A stretch of DNA of 64,000 nucleotides from JAXLYX01 sp046351215 (GCA_046351215.1 JAXLYX010000009.1:62001-126000), one strand, 5' to 3'. Counted from the first letter of the stretch, positions 8,622-17,465 are shown. The notes: generated by a model from the sequence alone, not told the origin. Numbers and translations are program-made.

Positions 8622-9014
8622 CAGTGAGGCTCCTTCGGGTCCTCTCGAGAGGCGGTGCTCCGACACTCCGAGGTACGCGGTTCCGTCCCCTGCGACCGTT
8701 CCCGCCGCGTCCCGGAATTCGCCGGGAATGTGGGCACTCTAGGCCACGCTTCTCCGACGTCGAGGGACCGTACACGACGCCCCTCGAAATTGTCAACGAC
8801 GACCGCCGGGACGCCACGGGGGGCCGGGAAGGTGCCGGAGATCACTGTTGACAGCATGGGTGGGGTCGATATCATCGCACCCCTCATCTGGAGAAAACCC
8901 CCGAAGGCACAGGGTTTGCCGAGGGGAAACTGGGGACGGGCCGTCGATGCCGTGTGCAGCGGCCCCCCAGGGACGCCGCGGGCCGTGCCCGCGAAGCATT
9001 GGAGGAGCAAGTCC
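8622..9014. promoter_or_regulatory. Divergent promoter region between the two ExbB/ExbD motor operons
   Basis: A 393-base non-coding stretch. On the + strand TTGACA (8848-8853), a 16-base spacer and TATCAT (8870-8875) make the clearest consensus promoter in the window; it gives a leader of about 130 bases. On the - strand TTGACA (8796-8791), an 18-base spacer and TACGGT (8772-8767) face the other way. The two -35 boxes are only 51 bases apart, so one regulator could control both motors. A second possible - strand -10, TAGAGT, lies at 8741-8736. The + leader (8880-9000) is G-rich and ends with the ribosome site GGAGGAGC at 9001-9008. No small gene is convincing here. Confidence 0.6.
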
Positions 9015-9668
9015 ATGGGCGGTTTGATGGAGCACTACCGAGAGGGCGGATGGGCCATGCACCTCATCCTCTTCTTCCTCATCCTCGGCCTCGGATTCAC
9101 GATCGAGCGTGCGGTGTACCTCTACAAGAGCCGCATCGACGCGGTTCAGTTCGTCGCCACGCTCCAGAAGTGCATCCTCGCCGGTGATCTCGGCCGCGCG
9201 ATCAAGCTGTGCTCGGCGTCCAACGCTCCGCTCGGCCGCATCGTCAAGGCGGGCCTCCTGAAGGCCAACCGCCCCGACGAAGAGGTCCAGTCGGCGATGG
9301 ACGAGACGGCGCTCATCGAGCTGCCGAAGATCGAGCACCGCACGCCGTTCCTCGGCCTCTTCGCGAACCTCTCCATGCTCTGCGGCCTCTTCGGCACCGT
9401 CGTCGGCCTCATCGGCGCGTTCGGCGCCGTCGCCGGCGCGGACGCGTCGTCGAAGGCGACCATGCTCGCGAAGGGCATCTCGGAGGCCATGAACTGCACC
9501 GCGTTCGGCCTCCTCACCGCCATCACCTGCCTCGTGTCCTTCGCCGTCCTCAACGGCGTGACGCAGGGCCTCCTCGACGACATCAACGCGGCGACCGTCC
9601 AGGTCCTGAACCTCGTCGTCAACAACCGCTCCAAGGTCAACGTCTCGGCCGTGTCCGAGGCGGCCTGA
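9015..9668 (+). CDS. ExbB/TolQ/MotA family motor subunit (first gene of right motor set)
   Basis: A 217-residue inner-membrane protein with three helices: about 13-32, a central one with the signature LCGLFGTVVGLIGAF at about 120-134, and a third at about 160-182. It pairs with the two ExbD proteins downstream. The ATG at 9015 has GGAGGAGC 6 bases upstream; longer in-frame extensions upstream lie in the promoter region and are not real. It is clearly divergent in sequence from the ExbB at 7989-8621, so the two sets are old paralogues rather than a recent duplication. Confidence 0.92.
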   Translation: MGGLMEHYREGGWAMHLILFFLILGLGFTIERAVYLYKSRIDAVQFVATLQKCILAGDLGRAIKLCSASNAPLGRIVKAGLLKANRPDEEVQSAMDETALIELPKIEHRTPFLGLFANLSMLCGLFGTVVGLIGAFGAVAGADASSKATMLAKGISEAMNCTAFGLLTAITCLVSFAVLNGVTQGLLDDINAATVQVLNLVVNNRSKVNVSAVSEAA

Positions 9669-9715
9669 GCCCCTGGGCGCGCTCGACGTAGGCTCTTCGC
9701 GGAGGGAGACGGAAC

Positions 9716-10201
9716 ATGGCTGGCGTATCGACAGGTGGCGGCGGACACGGCGGGAAGAAGAACGTCGATCAGGAGATCCCGCTCGTCCCGTTCATCGACC
9801 TGCTCCTCTGCTGCGTCATGTTCCTCCTCGTGACGGCGGTCTGGAACCAGTTGGCGCGCATCAACGCGAACCAGCAGCAGCCGGGCCAGGCGTCGACGAC
9901 CCCTCCCGACGAGCCACCGCCCGAGCGCGTCCGTCTCGTCCTCCAGGTGCAGAACTCCGGGTTCGTGATCGCCTCGTCCGCGGGCGAGAGCATCACGATC
10001 CCGAAGAACGGCAACGCGTACAACCTCGCCGAGCTGCAGACGAAGCTCCGGGACGTCCACCAGATGGACCCGAACCGCCGCGACATCACCATCGAGCCCG
10101 AGGACGGCGTCCGCTACGAGGACGTGGTCAAGGCGATGGACGTGGTCGTCGGCCAGAATTTCCCCGATTTCACCATCTCCGCGGCCTCCACGCTGCAGTG
10201 A
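9716..10201 (+). CDS. ExbD/TolR family proton-channel subunit (second gene of right motor set)
   Basis: A 161-residue protein. A Gly-rich cytoplasmic N-terminus (STGGGGHGGKKN) precedes the membrane helix with the channel Asp in EIPLVPFIDLLLCCVMFLLV (about 20-39). A Pro/Gln linker leads to the periplasmic domain ending VVKAMDVVVGQNFPDFTIS. The ribosome site GGAGGGAGACGGA precedes the ATG. Intergenic distance from exbB is 47 bases. Confidence 0.92.
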   Translation: MAGVSTGGGGHGGKKNVDQEIPLVPFIDLLLCCVMFLLVTAVWNQLARINANQQQPGQASTTPPDEPPPERVRLVLQVQNSGFVIASSAGESITIPKNGNAYNLAELQTKLRDVHQMDPNRRDITIEPEDGVRYEDVVKAMDVVVGQNFPDFTISAASTLQ

Positions 10202-10219
10202 TCCGAGGATAGGTCCCCG

Positions 10220-10783
10220 ATGTCCTTCCGCCTCCGCGAGCCCCATCCCCGCCTGGCGAAGCCCGGCAAGCGGCTCCTGCACCACATCCCCCTCCGCTTC
10301 GTGCACCAGAAGGTGGCGGGCGGCGGCAAGAAGGCGATGAACCAGGAAATCCCCCTGGTTCCCTTCATCGACTTCCTCATCACCCTCGTCGTCTTCCTGC
10401 TGATGTCGTTCAGCGCCTCCGGCGAGCTCATCGCGCAGCAGGCGTCGATCCGCATGCCGGACGCCGAGCACACGGTCGCCCTCGAGGTCGCGCCGATCAT
10501 CTCGGTCGACAGCCGCGTCGTCGCTCTCGACGGTCAGCGCGTCGCCGACGCCCAGAGCCTCATGGCCTCGGCGCAGATCGACCGCATCGAGCCGCTCATC
10601 CAGCAGCTCGAGGTCAAGAAGCGCAACTGGCAGGTGCTCCATCCCGGCCAGGAGTTCGACGGCATGGTCATCCTCCAGGCCGACCGGAACATCGACTTCC
10701 GCATCATCAAGAAGGTGATGTTCTCGGCCGGCATGGCCGGGTATTCGAACATCTCCTTCGCGGTCAACGCGACCGGCGGATGA
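10220..10783 (+). CDS. ExbD/TolR family proton-channel subunit (third gene of right motor set)
   Basis: A 187-residue protein. The N-terminal basic stretch is longer than usual (about 40 residues before EIPLVPFIDFLITLVVFLL), followed by the helix with the conserved Asp and a periplasmic domain with the motif QADRNIDFRIIKKVMFSAGMAGYSN. It lies 18 bases after the preceding exbD. Its stop overlaps the next gene's ATG (ATGA), indicating one operon of four genes. Confidence 0.92.
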   Translation: MSFRLREPHPRLAKPGKRLLHHIPLRFVHQKVAGGGKKAMNQEIPLVPFIDFLITLVVFLLMSFSASGELIAQQASIRMPDAEHTVALEVAPIISVDSRVVALDGQRVADAQSLMASAQIDRIEPLIQQLEVKKRNWQVLHPGQEFDGMVILQADRNIDFRIIKKVMFSAGMAGYSNISFAVNATGG

Positions 10784-11712
10784 CCGACGATCTGCGGCCC
10801 GCGCGGTACGAGCCGTCGAGCCGAGAACCCAGCTTCCGAAGGGGCCCGCCATGGCATTGGCTGGGACTCTTCGGAATCTTCGTTTTCGGGGCGACCTACC
10901 TCTACCGCTACCAGACGTACCGCGAGGTCCGTGACCTGCGGACCGGGATCCAGGATCGGTACGAGCAGGGCATCGGGCGCGAGGCCTCGAGCGTTCTCGC
11001 CTTCCGCGCCAAGATCGAGGATCTCGCGATCGCGGCCGCGAACGCGCAGACCGGGACCTACGTCCGCGAGGGCTTCACGATCGAGTCGCTCCACGGTCGC
11101 GCGGGCCTCTACCTCCGCCTGCCCGCGGCCGACGCGAACGATCGCGCGCACGTCGCAGCGGCCGCGCGACGCATGTCGCCCGACGCGATCCCGCGCTGCC
11201 TCGGCCTCGATCCGACGGGTCTCCGCGTGCTCTACGACCGAGCCGAGTTCCTGACCCCCGAGTGGGTGCGCGGCGTGATCGAGACGAAGGACGTGATGCG
11301 GCTGCGCGTCATGCAGGACCAGCTCGGCCGGCACATCGAGCGCGACCTCCCGCTCCTGCGCAGCATGGTCGCGAGCGAGTACCTCCTGCTCGCGATCGTC
11401 CGGGGCGACACCCGGGTCGCGGGCGCCGTGGACGTCCGCATCTACGATCCGAGGAGCGGCCAGCTCCTGCTCTCCGCCCCGACCCGCTCCCTCGGCACCC
11501 TCTACACGGGCCGAATCGGAGGTGTCGGACGCCACACGGTCGACTCGGACGCGCTCGCGCGCAGCGGCGCCGCGGACTGCTCGATCGCCTCCCAGATCCG
11601 CGCGGTCGCAGGCGGCGGCTCGCCCGAGGTCACGAACGTCCAGCCGCCGCCGACGCGGGATGCGGGGGTTCCGGATGCGGCTGCCCCCGCCCCCGATGCC
11701 GGCTCGATCTGA
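10780..11712 (+). CDS. Single-pass membrane protein of unknown function, coupled to the ExbB/ExbD operon
   Basis: A 310-residue protein with a cytoplasmic Arg-rich N-terminus, one membrane helix at about 25-43 (WHWLGLFGIFVFGATYLY), a long extracytoplasmic helical/mixed domain, and a Pro/Ala/Asp-rich tail ending in short PDA repeats. I recognise no family. Because it is translationally coupled to the ExbB-ExbD-ExbD genes and has a single N-terminal helix facing the periplasm, it may be the motor's accessory or energy-transducing partner in place of TonB/TolA. That is inference: it has no recognisable TonB C-terminal domain and no Pro-rich spanning segment of TonB length. Confidence 0.6.
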   Translation: MTDDLRPARYEPSSREPSFRRGPPWHWLGLFGIFVFGATYLYRYQTYREVRDLRTGIQDRYEQGIGREASSVLAFRAKIEDLAIAAANAQTGTYVREGFTIESLHGRAGLYLRLPAADANDRAHVAAAARRMSPDAIPRCLGLDPTGLRVLYDRAEFLTPEWVRGVIETKDVMRLRVMQDQLGRHIERDLPLLRSMVASEYLLLAIVRGDTRVAGAVDVRIYDPRSGQLLLSAPTRSLGTLYTGRIGGVGRHTVDSDALARSGAADCSIASQIRAVAGGGSPEVTNVQPPPTRDAGVPDAAAPAPDAGSI

Positions 11713-11730
11713 GCGAGACGGGTCTCACTC
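11711..11730. terminator. Bidirectional hairpin overlapping both convergent stop codons
   Basis: GAGCGAGAC-GG-GTCTCACTC, 8 of 9 pairs, covers the TGA of the upstream + gene and the TCA (stop) of the - strand VOC gene. Confidence 0.5.
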
Positions 11731-12090
11731 CGGATCGTGGCAGACGGCCTCGATGTTGTTGCCGTCGGGGTCGAGGACGAAGGCGCCGTAGTAGTGGGGA
11801 TGGTAGTGGGGACGGAGCCCCGGGGCTCCGTTGTCCCGCCCGCCCGCGGCCATCGCCGCCGCGTAGAAGGCGTCGACCTCGGCGCGGCTCCGCGCCCGGA
11901 AGGCGACGTGGAGCGGAGGCTTCGGGGCCTCTCCCGGCCCGAGCCAGAAGTCCGGCTTCGGTGCGACCCCCATGCCCACCACGTCCTCGAACTCCATGAG
12001 GATCGCGTAGCCGAGCGGGGCGAGCGCCGAGGTGTAGAAGGCTCGCGCGCGCGGGACGTCCGAGCAGGGGAGGCTCATGTGGTCGATCAT
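11725..12090 (-). CDS. VOC (glyoxalase/dioxygenase fold) family protein
   Basis: A 121-residue protein starting MIDHMSLPCSDVPRARAFY and ending VLDPDGNNIEAVCHD, the two signatures of a single VOC module (His at the N-terminus, Glu in NNIEAV as metal ligands). Members isomerise or open small molecules or bind drugs. It is the last gene of the ligase-ALDH-ADH operon and its ATG overlaps the ADH stop (ATGA), so a role in handling a reactive aldehyde or an intermediate of that pathway is plausible but unproven. A second in-frame ATG at 12077 is possible. Confidence 0.8.
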   Translation of the reverse strand: MIDHMSLPCSDVPRARAFYTSALAPLGYAILMEFEDVVGMGVAPKPDFWLGPGEAPKPPLHVAFRARSRAEVDAFYAAAMAAGGRDNGAPGLRPHYHPHYYGAFVLDPDGNNIEAVCHDPE

Positions 12091-13268
12091 CGGTGGCTCT
12101 CCTCGAGGCCGAGGCGCCCCTCGAGCGCCCGGCGGAAGATCTTCTCGTATTCCTTGGCCGTGAACGCGATCGGATTCGTGCCCGACGAGGGATCGGCGAC
12201 GGCGAGCTCGCCGATGCGGTCGACGTGCGTCTCGTCGACTCCGAGTCCCGCGAGGGTCCGCGGGATGCCGAGGGTATGGCGCAGCTCGAGCACCCACTCG
12301 AGGAAGCCGTTGAACGAGGCGTTCGGGAGGTCGAGGTAGCGTGCCGCGGCCGCGAGGCGGTCGCCGATCGCGCTCCGGTTCGCGACGAGGACGTAGGGCA
12401 TGAGCACGGCGTTCAGGGCGCCGTGGTGGGCGTCGTGGAGCGCCCCGAGCGGATGGGCGAGCGCGTGCATCGCGCCGAGGCCGCGCTGGAACGCGGTCGC
12501 GCCCATGCTCGAGGCCGTCAGCATGCGCGTGCGGGCGTCCGTGTTCGTCGGCTCGCGGAACGCGACGACGAGGCTCTCGCGCACGAGGCGCATCCCCTCG
12601 AGCGCGATGCCGGCCGCGAGCGGATGGTAGCCGGGCGCGGAATAGGCCTCGAGGCAGTGCGAGAGCGCGTCCATGCCGGTCGCGGCCGTGAGGAAGGGCG
12701 GGAGGCCGTAGGTGAGCTCGGGATCGAGGATCACGAGGCGCGGCTGCATCTTCGGATGGAAGACGATCTTCTTCGTCTTCACGGCTTCGTCGGTGATCAC
12801 GCTCGCGCGTCCGACCTCGGAGCCCGTGCCCGCCGTCGTCGGGATCGCGATCGAGGGGGCGATGCCGTCCGGATCGATGCGCAGCCAATTGTCGCCCACG
12901 TCCTCGAAGTCGAAGAGAGGGCGCGACTGGCCGGACATGAGCGCGATGGCCTTGCCGACGTCGAGCGCGCTGCCGCCGCCGATCGCGATCACGCCGTCGT
13001 GCTTCCCCCGGCGGTAGGCGTCGACGCCGGCCTCGACGTTCTTTCCGACAGGATTCGGCCGGAGATCGGTGAAGAGCCCGCTCGGGATGCCCTCCTTCGA
13101 GAGCGCCTCGCGCATCGTCCCGACGAAGGGGAGGGAGGCGAAGCCAGGATCGGTGACGACGAGCGGATGCGCGAGGCCGACCGCGCGGCAGTGCGCCGCG
13201 AGCTCGGACACGCGGCCGGGGCCCGCCTTGATCGTCGTCGGATAGTTCCAATCGCCACGGAGGGACAT
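12087..13268 (-). CDS. Iron-containing (group III) alcohol dehydrogenase
   Basis: A 393-residue cytoplasmic NAD(P)-dependent enzyme. The nucleotide-binding loop is GGGSALDVGK (about 97-106), and the metal site is carried by DALSHCLEAY and GAMHALAHPLGALHDAHHG, with the conserved Asp and three His of this family. PTTAGTGSEV is also typical. It lies 10 bases after the aldehyde dehydrogenase. In this operon it could oxidise the hydroxyl group of a gamma-glutamylated amino alcohol (inference). Length and motifs are normal. The ATG at 13268 follows AGGAGAAGCGCG, a good ribosome site. Confidence 0.92.
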   Translation of the reverse strand: MSLRGDWNYPTTIKAGPGRVSELAAHCRAVGLAHPLVVTDPGFASLPFVGTMREALSKEGIPSGLFTDLRPNPVGKNVEAGVDAYRRGKHDGVIAIGGGSALDVGKAIALMSGQSRPLFDFEDVGDNWLRIDPDGIAPSIAIPTTAGTGSEVGRASVITDEAVKTKKIVFHPKMQPRLVILDPELTYGLPPFLTAATGMDALSHCLEAYSAPGYHPLAAGIALEGMRLVRESLVVAFREPTNTDARTRMLTASSMGATAFQRGLGAMHALAHPLGALHDAHHGALNAVLMPYVLVANRSAIGDRLAAAARYLDLPNASFNGFLEWVLELRHTLGIPRTLAGLGVDETHVDRIGELAVADPSSGTNPIAFTAKEYEKIFRRALEGRLGLEESHR

Positions 13269-13278
13269 CGCGCTTCTC

Positions 13279-14670
13279 CTAGAGGAGCTTCAGGTGGAAG
13301 GACTTCGGACGCGTGAGCTGCTCGTAGCCGAGCACGGAGAGCGTGCAGCCGCGACCGGAGTCCTTCACGCCGGTCCAGGCGAGGGCCGGGTCGAGGTAGT
13401 CGCAGCGGTTCATGAAGACCGTGCCCGTCTCGAGCGAGAGGCCGAGCCTCTCGGCGGCCTCGAGATCGCGGGTGTAGACGCAGGCCGTGAGGCCGTAGGC
13501 ACTGTCGTTCATGAGGCGCACGGCCTCCTCGTCGTCCGCGACCTTCATGATGCCGACGACGGGGCCGAAGCTCTCCTCGGACATCACGCGCATGCGGTGG
13601 TCGACGTTCGTCAGGATCTGCGGCGCGAGGTAGGGCGTGCCGAGCGCGCTCCTCGGGAAGGCCTTCTCGTCGAGGTGCAGTGTCGCGCCCATGCGCGCCG
13701 CCTCGGCGATCTGATCGCGGACGAAGCTCGCGGCGCTCGTGCGCACGAGAGGCCCGAGGGTGGTCTCGGGATCGCGCGGATCGCCGAGCACGTAGGTCTT
13801 CGTGAGCGCGACCGCGCGCTCGACGAAGTCGTCGTAGAGCGACTCGTGCACGTAGATCCGCTCGATGCCGCAGCAGGACTGGCCCGAGTTGAAGAAGGCG
13901 CCGTCGACGAGGGAGTCGACGGCGTGCGCGAGATCGGCGTCCGCGCGGACGTAGCCCGGATCCTTGCCGCCGAGCTCGAGCCCGAGGCCGAGGAAGCGGC
14001 CGGCCGCGGCGCGCTCGACCGCGCGCCCGCCCTCGACGGAGCCCGTGAAGCAGACGAAGCGGGTCTCGGGGGCCTCGATCACCGCGGCCGTCGCGTCGTG
14101 GGAGAGGTGGAGGTATTGGAACACGCCCTCCGGGAGACCGGCGCGCTCGAAGGCCTGGGCGAAGCGCTCGGCCGCGAGCGGCGTCTGCGAGCTGTGCTTC
14201 AGGATCACCGCGTTGCCCGCGAGGATCGCCGGCACCACGGCGTTCACGGCCGTCAGATACGGGTAGTTCCACGGGGCGACGACGAAGACCACGCCGAGGG
14301 GCTCGCGCCTTATGTAGCGGACGAAGCCCTCCTTCGGGGCCGTCTTCACCACGGCGAGGCCCTCCTCGGCGATCGCGATCATGTGCCGGGCCCGCTCCTC
14401 GAAGCCGCGGACCTCGTTCGGCGCGTAGCGGATCGGCCGGCCCATCATCGCCGTGAGCTCCGACGCGATGCCTTCCTTCTCCGCCACGAAGGCATCGACC
14501 ATGCGCGCGCAGAGCTCCATGCGCTCCCGGAGGGGGCGCCGCGCCCAATCGCGCTGCGCACGCTCGGCGGCCTCGAGCGCGTTGCGGATCGCGGCTTCGC
14601 CCGCGAGCTCGCGTTCGACGACGACGCTGCCGTCGATCGGGGAAATCGTGCGTTGAATCGAAGCGGACAT
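13279..14670 (-). CDS. NAD(P)-dependent aldehyde dehydrogenase
   Basis: A 463-residue ALDH-superfamily enzyme. The oxyanion Asn lies in APWNYPY (about 132-138), the general base Glu232 in LELGGKDPG, and the nucleophile Cys266 in NSGQSCCGIER. The C-terminal EESFGPVVGI motif is present. It is slightly shorter than the 480-500 usual for the family, within the succinate-semialdehyde/aldehyde DH range. It sits 10 bases after the glutamine-synthetase-like gene and 10 before the Fe-ADH; GAGGAGCCGAGG precedes the ATG. A likely substrate is the aldehyde made by the neighbouring ADH. Confidence 0.93.
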   Translation of the reverse strand: MSASIQRTISPIDGSVVVERELAGEAAIRNALEAAERAQRDWARRPLRERMELCARMVDAFVAEKEGIASELTAMMGRPIRYAPNEVRGFEERARHMIAIAEEGLAVVKTAPKEGFVRYIRREPLGVVFVVAPWNYPYLTAVNAVVPAILAGNAVILKHSSQTPLAAERFAQAFERAGLPEGVFQYLHLSHDATAAVIEAPETRFVCFTGSVEGGRAVERAAAGRFLGLGLELGGKDPGYVRADADLAHAVDSLVDGAFFNSGQSCCGIERIYVHESLYDDFVERAVALTKTYVLGDPRDPETTLGPLVRTSAASFVRDQIAEAARMGATLHLDEKAFPRSALGTPYLAPQILTNVDHRMRVMSEESFGPVVGIMKVADDEEAVRLMNDSAYGLTACVYTRDLEAAERLGLSLETGTVFMNRCDYLDPALAWTGVKDSGRGCTLSVLGYEQLTRPKSFHLKLL

Positions 14671-14680
14671 CCTCGGCTCC

Positions 14681-16051
14681 TCAGATGATCTCGAAGTAGC
14701 GGGCGAGCTCCCAATCCGTGATGTGCTTCTGGAACTCGCGATCCTCCCACTTCCGCGTCGCCGCGAAGTGCTCGACGAAGGCGTCGCCGAAGAGCTCGCG
14801 GGCCGCGCCCGACTTCTCGAGACGATCGGCCGCGTCGTAGAGGGTGCGCGGGAAGCGGAGCTCGGCCGGATGCTCGACGGCGTAGGCGTTGCCCTCGGTG
14901 ATCGGCGTCGGCTCGAGCTTCCGCTCGATGCCGTAGAGGCCCGCGGCGAGGGCGCCGGCGAGGGCGATGTAGGGGTTCGCGTCGGCCGAGCCGAGGCGGA
15001 ACTCGATGCGCTGCGACTTCGGCGAGCCGGGGATCACGCGGAGCGCCGTCGTGCGGTTCTCGACGCCCCAGGTCGCGTGCGTCGGCGCCCAGAAGCCGGG
15101 CACGAGGCGCGAGAAGGCATTCACCGTCTGCGCGAAGAGGCAGAGGAAGTCGGGGAGCAGGCGCTGCTGGCCCGCGAGGAAATGGCGCTGGAGCGCGCTC
15201 ATCGAATGCGGTGCCGCCGGATCGTGGAAGACGGCCTCGCCCGTCGCGCGATCCTGGAGCGAGACGTGGATGTGGCCGCTCTGGCCCGGATAGGAATTGC
15301 TCCACTTCGCCATGAAGGTCGCCATCAGCTTCCTCCGCTGGGCGATCACCTTCGTGAAGGTCTTGAAGAGCACGGCCTTGTCGGCCGCCGAGAGCGCGTC
15401 GTCGACGCCGATCGCCGCCTCGAGCACGCCCGGGCCGGTCTCCGTGTGCAGGCCCTCGATCGCCACGTCCATGCGCAGGAAGGTGTCGAGGAGCTCCTGG
15501 TAGAGGTCCGAGTGCACCGACGAGCGGAGCACCGAGTATCCGAACATGCCGGGCGTGAAGGGCTTCAGGTTCCGATAGCCCTTCTCGCGCACGGAGTCGG
15601 GCGTCTCGTCGAAGACGAAGAACTCGTATTCGAGCGCCGAGTACGGCTCGAAGCCCATCGAGCGGGCCTTCTCGATCACGCGGCGGAGCAGGCCGCGCGG
15701 GCAGATCGCCTCGGCGCCGCCCGCGAATTCCGCGAGGAAGAAGGGCATGTTCCCCTCGAAGGGGAGCTCGCGCGCCGTCGAGGGCACGATGCGCACGGGC
15801 GCGTCGGGGTAGGCCGTGTGCCAGCCCGTGTACTTCACGTTGTCGTAGAGCTGGTCGTTCGAGTCCCAGCCGAGCACGACGTCGCAGAAGCCGAAGCCCT
15901 TCTCGAGCGCCCCAAGGAACTTGTCCTTGTGCAGGTACTTGCCCCGGAGGATGCCGTCGACGTCCGTGACCCCGAGCTTCGCGTAGGAGAGCCCCCGAGC
16001 CTCGAGGTACTCGGCCACGTCGCTCGCGTTCGACAGCTTTCGGACGTCCAT
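14681..16051 (-). CDS. Glutamine-synthetase-like gamma-glutamyl-amine ligase
   Basis: A 456-residue glutamine synthetase fold. Beta-grasp N-terminus (1-110), then the catalytic domain with ALEYEFFVFDE, the glutamate-flap region, GQSGHIHVSLQD (His in the ATP/Glu site), NRTTALRVIPGSPKSQ, and IEFRLGSADANPYIALAGALAAGLYGI in segments. It lacks a Tyr adenylylation site like that of GlnA (C-terminus ends ITDWELARYFEII). These features and the neighbours (ALDH, ADH, amine permease, amidotransferase) fit the PuuA/IpuC/GlnA4 group, which joins glutamate to an amine such as putrescine, isopropylamine or ethanolamine, rather than ammonium. The ribosome site AGGGGGAGACG precedes the ATG at 16051. Confidence 0.85.
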   Translation of the reverse strand: MDVRKLSNASDVAEYLEARGLSYAKLGVTDVDGILRGKYLHKDKFLGALEKGFGFCDVVLGWDSNDQLYDNVKYTGWHTAYPDAPVRIVPSTARELPFEGNMPFFLAEFAGGAEAICPRGLLRRVIEKARSMGFEPYSALEYEFFVFDETPDSVREKGYRNLKPFTPGMFGYSVLRSSVHSDLYQELLDTFLRMDVAIEGLHTETGPGVLEAAIGVDDALSAADKAVLFKTFTKVIAQRRKLMATFMAKWSNSYPGQSGHIHVSLQDRATGEAVFHDPAAPHSMSALQRHFLAGQQRLLPDFLCLFAQTVNAFSRLVPGFWAPTHATWGVENRTTALRVIPGSPKSQRIEFRLGSADANPYIALAGALAAGLYGIERKLEPTPITEGNAYAVEHPAELRFPRTLYDAADRLEKSGAARELFGDAFVEHFAATRKWEDREFQKHITDWELARYFEII

Positions 16052-16141
16052 CGTCTCCCCCTGGGCTCGCGCCGTCCGGCGATACTGCCACGACTCCGCG
16101 CCCGACGGACGTGACGAGTGCATGCGCGCTATGCTCGCGCC
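16052..16141. promoter_or_regulatory. Divergent promoter region of the gamma-glutamylation cluster
   Basis: Between the ligase ATG (-) and the permease. On the + strand TATGCT (16130-16135) ends 6 bases before the GTG at 16142, the spacing expected of a leaderless mRNA. No clear -35 or palindrome. Confidence 0.45.
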
Positions 16142-17464
16142 GTGACGCCGAACACGGCCCTCGAGAAGACCCTCGGCCCGCTCGCCCTCTGGGGCCTCGG
16201 CGTGGGTTACGTCATCAGCGGCGAGTACTTCGGCTGGAATCTCGGCCTCCCCCTCGCGGGGACGTACGGGATGCTCGCGGCGACGCTGGTCGTGACGCTG
16301 ATGTACGCGACCTTCGTACCGAGCTACGCCGAGCTCGCCTGCGCGATGCCGCAGGCCGGAGGGGCCTTCGTCTACGCGACGCGCGCCTTCGGACCCCTCG
16401 TCGGCAGCGTCGCCGGCTTCGCCCAGGCGATCGAATTCGTCTTCGCGCCGCCCGCGATCGCGATGGCGATCGCCGCCTACGTGGCCCAGCGGCTCCCCTC
16501 GCTCGATCCGCGCCTCGTCGCGGCGCTCGCGTACCTGACGTTCACCGGCCTCAACGCCTGGGGCGTGCGGCAGGCGGCCCGCTTCGAGCTCGTCGTCACC
16601 GTCCTCGCGGTCGCCGAGCTCCTGCTCTTCGTCGCGGTCGCGCTGCCCTCGTTCGATGCCCGGGCGTTCTCCGTCGACCCGCTCCCCCACGGCTGGTCGG
16701 GCGCGTTCCACGGCCTCCCCTTCGCGATCTGGTTCTATCTCGCGATCGAGGGGCTCGCGAACGCGGCCGAGGAGGCGAAGAACCCGCAGCGCGACGTGGC
16801 GCTCGGATTCGCGGCCTCCATGGCGACGCTCGGCGTGCTCGCGATCCTCGTCTTCTTCGCCTCGGTCGGCGTCGCCGGCTGGGAGGCCGTCGTCTATCCC
16901 CCGGGCTCGACCGAGCCGAGCGACGCGCCTCTCCCGCTCGCCCTCGGCCACCTCGTCGGCCGCGGCTCGATCCTCTACTCGCTGCTCCTCGGAGTGGGCC
17001 TGCTCGGCCTCGTCGCCTCGTTCCACGGCATCCTGCTCGCAGCGGCGCGCGCGACGATGGCCCTCGGCCGCGCGGGCCTCGCCCCCGAGCTCCTCGGCGC
17101 CGTGCACGTCGGCTCGGCCACGCCGCGCGTCGCGCTCGCGGTGAACCTCGTCCTCGGCCTCGTCGCGATCCTGACGGGACGGACGGCGGAGATCATCACG
17201 CTCTCCTGCTTCGGGGCGCTCGTGCTCTACCTGCTGTCGATGCTCGCCTTCTTCCGGCTGCGCGCCACGGAGCCGGACCTCGAGCGCCCGTTCCGCGCGC
17301 CCTTCCATCCGTTCTTCCCCGGGATCGCGCTCGTGCTCTCGGCCGTCTGCCTCGTCTCGTTGGCCGTCGATCAGCCCAGGATCGCGGGGGTCTTCCTCGT
17401 CCTGCTCGGCGGCTCGACCCTCTATGCTAGATCGAGGATCCGCGCCGGGACGGCGACGAGGTGA
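16142..17464 (+). CDS. APC-family permease of the ethanolamine permease (Eat) type
   Basis: A 440-residue membrane protein with about 12 helices. The N-terminal motif GYVISGEYFGWNLGLPLAG and the segment AQAIEFVFAPPAIAMAIAAY closely resemble the ethanolamine permease subfamily of the amino acid/polyamine/organocation superfamily, more than general amino acid permeases. This points to ethanolamine or a similar amino alcohol as the substrate of the cluster. Start: a GTG at 16118 adds eight residues (MHARYARA), but the GTG at 16142 has a -10 box (TATGCT) exactly 6 bases upstream and gives the usual N-terminus (TALEKTLGPLALWGLGVG). The stop is 2 bases before the next start. Confidence 0.85.
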   Translation: MTPNTALEKTLGPLALWGLGVGYVISGEYFGWNLGLPLAGTYGMLAATLVVTLMYATFVPSYAELACAMPQAGGAFVYATRAFGPLVGSVAGFAQAIEFVFAPPAIAMAIAAYVAQRLPSLDPRLVAALAYLTFTGLNAWGVRQAARFELVVTVLAVAELLLFVAVALPSFDARAFSVDPLPHGWSGAFHGLPFAIWFYLAIEGLANAAEEAKNPQRDVALGFAASMATLGVLAILVFFASVGVAGWEAVVYPPGSTEPSDAPLPLALGHLVGRGSILYSLLLGVGLLGLVASFHGILLAAARATMALGRAGLAPELLGAVHVGSATPRVALAVNLVLGLVAILTGRTAEIITLSCFGALVLYLLSMLAFFRLRATEPDLERPFRAPFHPFFPGIALVLSAVCLVSLAVDQPRIAGVFLVLLGGSTLYARSRIRAGTATR

Positions 17465-17465
17465 C

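Noticed and set aside
14681..16051. Housekeeping glutamine synthetase (glnA)
   Set aside because: The neighbours and lack of an adenylylation Tyr motif fit a gamma-glutamyl-amine ligase better, though ammonium activity cannot be excluded by reading.
12087..17464. A bacterial microcompartment or cobalamin-dependent ethanolamine (Eut) operon
   Set aside because: No EutBC, shell or cobalamin genes are present; only the permease suggests ethanolamine.
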